DNA of 64,000 nucleotides, taken from the NCBI GenBank assembly GCA_037367405.1, contig JAZKJV010005761.1, forward strand, positions 1-64,000. The letters run 5' to 3'. Both the position numbers and the translations under genes were made by a program. This document shows, one piece after another, positions 61,572-64,000 of this stretch (within the stretch, counting starts at the first letter, position 1; every line of letters starts with the position of its first letter). This stretch comes from Ottelia alismoides. Its lineage: Eukaryota; Streptophyta; Magnoliopsida; Alismatales; Hydrocharitaceae. A model generated the notes under the pieces. The model was not told where the DNA came from. It ran no database searches and worked only from the letters and a program-made list of their open reading frames with translations.

Positions 61572-62545
61572 TTAGTGACTCGTCAATTTGATACCTTTGT
61601 AATTAGAATAATTTTGAATATCTCATTTATTCTTATAAAGAGTTGTCATGATGCTTCTCTTCCATTCATGTATTTTCTTTCTTCGTCAAATAACATTGAA
61701 TAACTTTGTGATCCATGTTAAACCACGTTCACGTAGAACTCTCCATACTTGTATAGGCCATTAGGTCAAACCCCTTTCCCATGTTTTATGGCCTTCAAAG
61801 CCTCCTCTACTTCCTTCCTTTGTATCCGTCTATAGCTTGCATGAGTCAATATCTTTCACTACTAGACAGATCTCCCAAAGTGATCTATTTATTCCCTTCT
61901 CCAATGAAAATCTCATGGAAATATTGCTTCCATCTCGTTTTTATATCCTCCTGAGTAACAAGTAATGTCCTTCCTAATTTACAAGGCATCTTACTCGAGC
62001 AATTTTTCCGATCTTCCTTTCTCTTGTTTTGGTTAATATGAATATATCCTTCTGACCCTCCTAAGGGTCAAGATTTTTGTTCAAAACTTAATAACATTTT
62101 GAATTAGCTTCACTTACATCCTTCTTTGCTTCCTTCTTCATTATCTTATAATTTATGACAGTTTTGTTTGTTCTATCCTTATACATATCTTTGAAGCAAG
62201 CACTTTTCATTTTAAGCTTCTCTTGCACTCCTTCGCTCCAGCACCAAGCCTCCTTTTGACCTGAGACTCCCCCTTAGACTCGCATAGCATCTCTTTGGCT
62301 ACCCTTCAGATATAAGATGCTACCACCTCCCACATCTCATACGTACTTATGTTATAATACCAATACAAGTCTTCTAAAACCTTATTCTTGAAGCTTGATT
62401 GCTTCAATCGAAGATTCCACCATCTAGTTATCAAGATATTGGGAATCATCATTTTCTTTACCAGTCCTTTTAATGGCAGATCCATGACTAGCAAATGATG
62501 TTGAAATGTCAAACTCTCTCTTGGGAATACTGTTTATCTACTAAT
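61572..62545 (-). pseudogene. RTE-clade LINE, central fragment
   Basis: On the minus strand, from right to left: NSIPKRE, HHLLVMDLPLKG, RWWNL, YEMWEVVASYI, AKEMLCESKG, a basic stretch around 62190 down to 62000 (LARVRCLVN/ITCYSGGYKNEMEAIF-type frames with breaks), RRKEVEEALKAIKHGKGV-like sequence at about 61810, then W..LRERGL-W, LFNVI, IHEWKRSIMTTLYKNK-DIQNYSNYKGIKLTSH ending at about 61572. This is the end of the endonuclease-RT linker and the start of the RT domain of plant RTE elements. Both ends are truncated, and stops are frequent. Confidence 0.82.
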
Positions 62546-62559
62546 AATCAGAGGAGAGA

Positions 62560-64000
62560 GATGTACGCTCCACGCAAGGTGGGAGCAAAGTCGATGAATT
62601 GACATCACACATAGATCAAGCGATTAAAATAACGATTAACTCACATAATAATTTCAAGCAATAAATAAGTATATGTGAATCAAAATTTATTATATCTATG
62701 ATGAATGTGTGTAGTGACAAGTAAATAGGGGTCGAACTCAAAAAGCAATATATGGTAGCTCAAAATATTATTTATGAATAATTAATATGTGTATATATGT
62801 ACGTAGATATGTACACTATTTACTTAGATTTTTTGTTGGTTTTAATTATTTATATATTTTAAGATTTTTTATTTTTAATTAATTATAAAATATTTATAAT
62901 AATTAATGACAATATACCAATATACAACTATATGTAGATGTATAATACACCACATGGTAATATAATTATAAATATAGGTAAAAATAGTTAACATCAGAAA
63001 AGAAAATATTTTTGTGTTTTTTATGTTATCTATTATTGTTTTGATTTTTGAGATATTTTTGCCAATGTTTACTATTTTTAAAGTCTAAATACACAAAATC
63101 AGGGTATTTAATTAGGTCAAATTGATATGAGAATTAAAAATAGTAAAAAAGGTCAAAATTTCTCCAAATAAATTTTAATATATACTAATATGTATAAATA
63201 GACATAAAATAGAAAGAATATTTTTAGAATTTCTGAAGATCTTTTATATTTTTATAATGATTTTGGTGCCTTTCATTTTTTATCTTTTTCTATTTTTATG
63301 GAGTTTTGGTATGAAGGCACAAAATAAAATAATAAGATAATATTATTTTTTAAAAAAATTAAATCCGTTTATTTTTTGATTTTTTTAAAGCAAGTAGGGA
63401 ATACATGTTATTTCTGGTTTTTAATAAATAAAAATGCAAAACAACACAAACAAAAATTAAGGCGTGAAAGATCCATCAATCATGTAAATTTTAAAATTTT
63501 CATGATTTTTGGAGCACGATAATATTTTTAGAAAATAAAAAACAACACAAAAATTAATCGAACTAGTAGGGTTATATTTGCAATTAAAACAAAAGACTGG
63601 GGCTACAATGCAAACCACCCAAAAGTTCTAAACTAAAATGCAAATTTTAAATATTAAACACTAATTCCAAGAACCTTAAAGGGTTTACATGCAAAATACC
63701 CATGCACATGGGCCACTACGTTAGGTGACGTAGTGGTAGACTAAAGTGCAATTTTAGAATAAGTCAATGGATTACATGCAATTTATCCACTACTTTTTGA
63801 GATTAATAAAATATTTAAAAGACCATTTAATAAATATGAAAATGTAGAGGGGGTATCTATAAATTATCCACTAAGTGCTCATTGAAGGGGCTATTCCCAT
63901 GTAGACACGTGGTTGATCCGTCGGTGGAGGAGGGCTTCATTTCAAATTAATCCAAGGGCTGTGATAAACCTGGCACTCCTTGGTCGGACGATTGTGAGGT
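62560..64000 (-). repeat. Inverted LTR D, running off the window
   Basis: On the minus strand this follows the 3' half of LTRs A, B and C: gtgagttaat.gtt (62645), the tattttt...agatttt block, ttttggagcacg with the cgaactag.agggttatatttgcaattaaaa block (63500-63590) and the gactaaa.tg.aat phrases. A degenerate primer-binding region (caccttgcgtggagc on the minus strand, about 62565-62580) lies at its end. It is a separate LTR of the same superfamily, pointing left, cut by the window edge at 64000. The part shown is non-coding. Confidence 0.65.

Noticed and set aside
1..64000. Searched for a new defence, CRISPR or gene-cluster type system
   Set aside because: All recognisable coding sequence is retrotransposon gag-pol or LINE; nothing resembles an operon, direct-repeat array with spacers, or an intact host gene.

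Overview
This window looks like nuclear heterochromatin of a flowering plant. It is AT-rich and I find no intact gene. What can be recognised is decayed plant retrotransposon sequence: Athila-type Ty3/gypsy gag-pol, Ty1/copia gag-pol, RTE-clade LINE fragments, very long LTRs, and one small foldback element. Every coding region carries stops and frameshifts. I could not identify the species, and I see no RNA gene, CRISPR array or bacterial-type operon.

Layout. 1-5868: three partial direct copies (R1, R2, R3) of a long LTR-like repeat, apparently read on the minus strand. 5869-14610: element A, a gypsy element with a 5'-truncated 3.3 kb LTR, a primer-binding site, relics of gag tail and protease, three tandem 72-bp coding repeats where pol should be, polypurine hairpins and the first bases of its 3' LTR. 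14612-17062: repeat X, reversed. 17063-18884: unassigned. 18885-27680: a minus-strand copia element (RNase H, RT, integrase, protease, gag, leader, primer-binding site, LTR with a tandem duplication and a 600-bp insertion). 27681-27934: a second piece of the same copia LTR. 27935-44600: element B, an Athila element with recognisable gag, protease, RT, RNase H and integrase; its 3' part is interrupted by an inverted 3.3 kb LTR (C) of element A's family. 44778-47265: repeat X, forward. 48193-49812: 3' end of a plus-strand copia element and its LTR. 49830-50228: 3' end of an RTE LINE. 50290-56644: element E2, a second Athila pol lacking protease and part of integrase. 56645-about 61570: its long 3' LTR, containing a divergent 1.27 kb tandem duplication and a 244-bp foldback element. 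61572-62545: an RTE fragment on the minus strand. 62560-64000: another inverted LTR (D), running off the window.

No genes work together in the usual sense; the window records repeated nested insertion, truncation and rearrangement. The most distinctive structures are the stem-loops that end in the polypurine motif AAGTATAGGGGG and recur between pol and the 3' LTR, a short hairpin at the start of each LTR, the pol-less element A with its 24-residue repeats, and the foreign-looking insertion in the copia LTR. Boundaries were placed by eye from pairwise comparison within the window and are usually good to about 5-50 bases.
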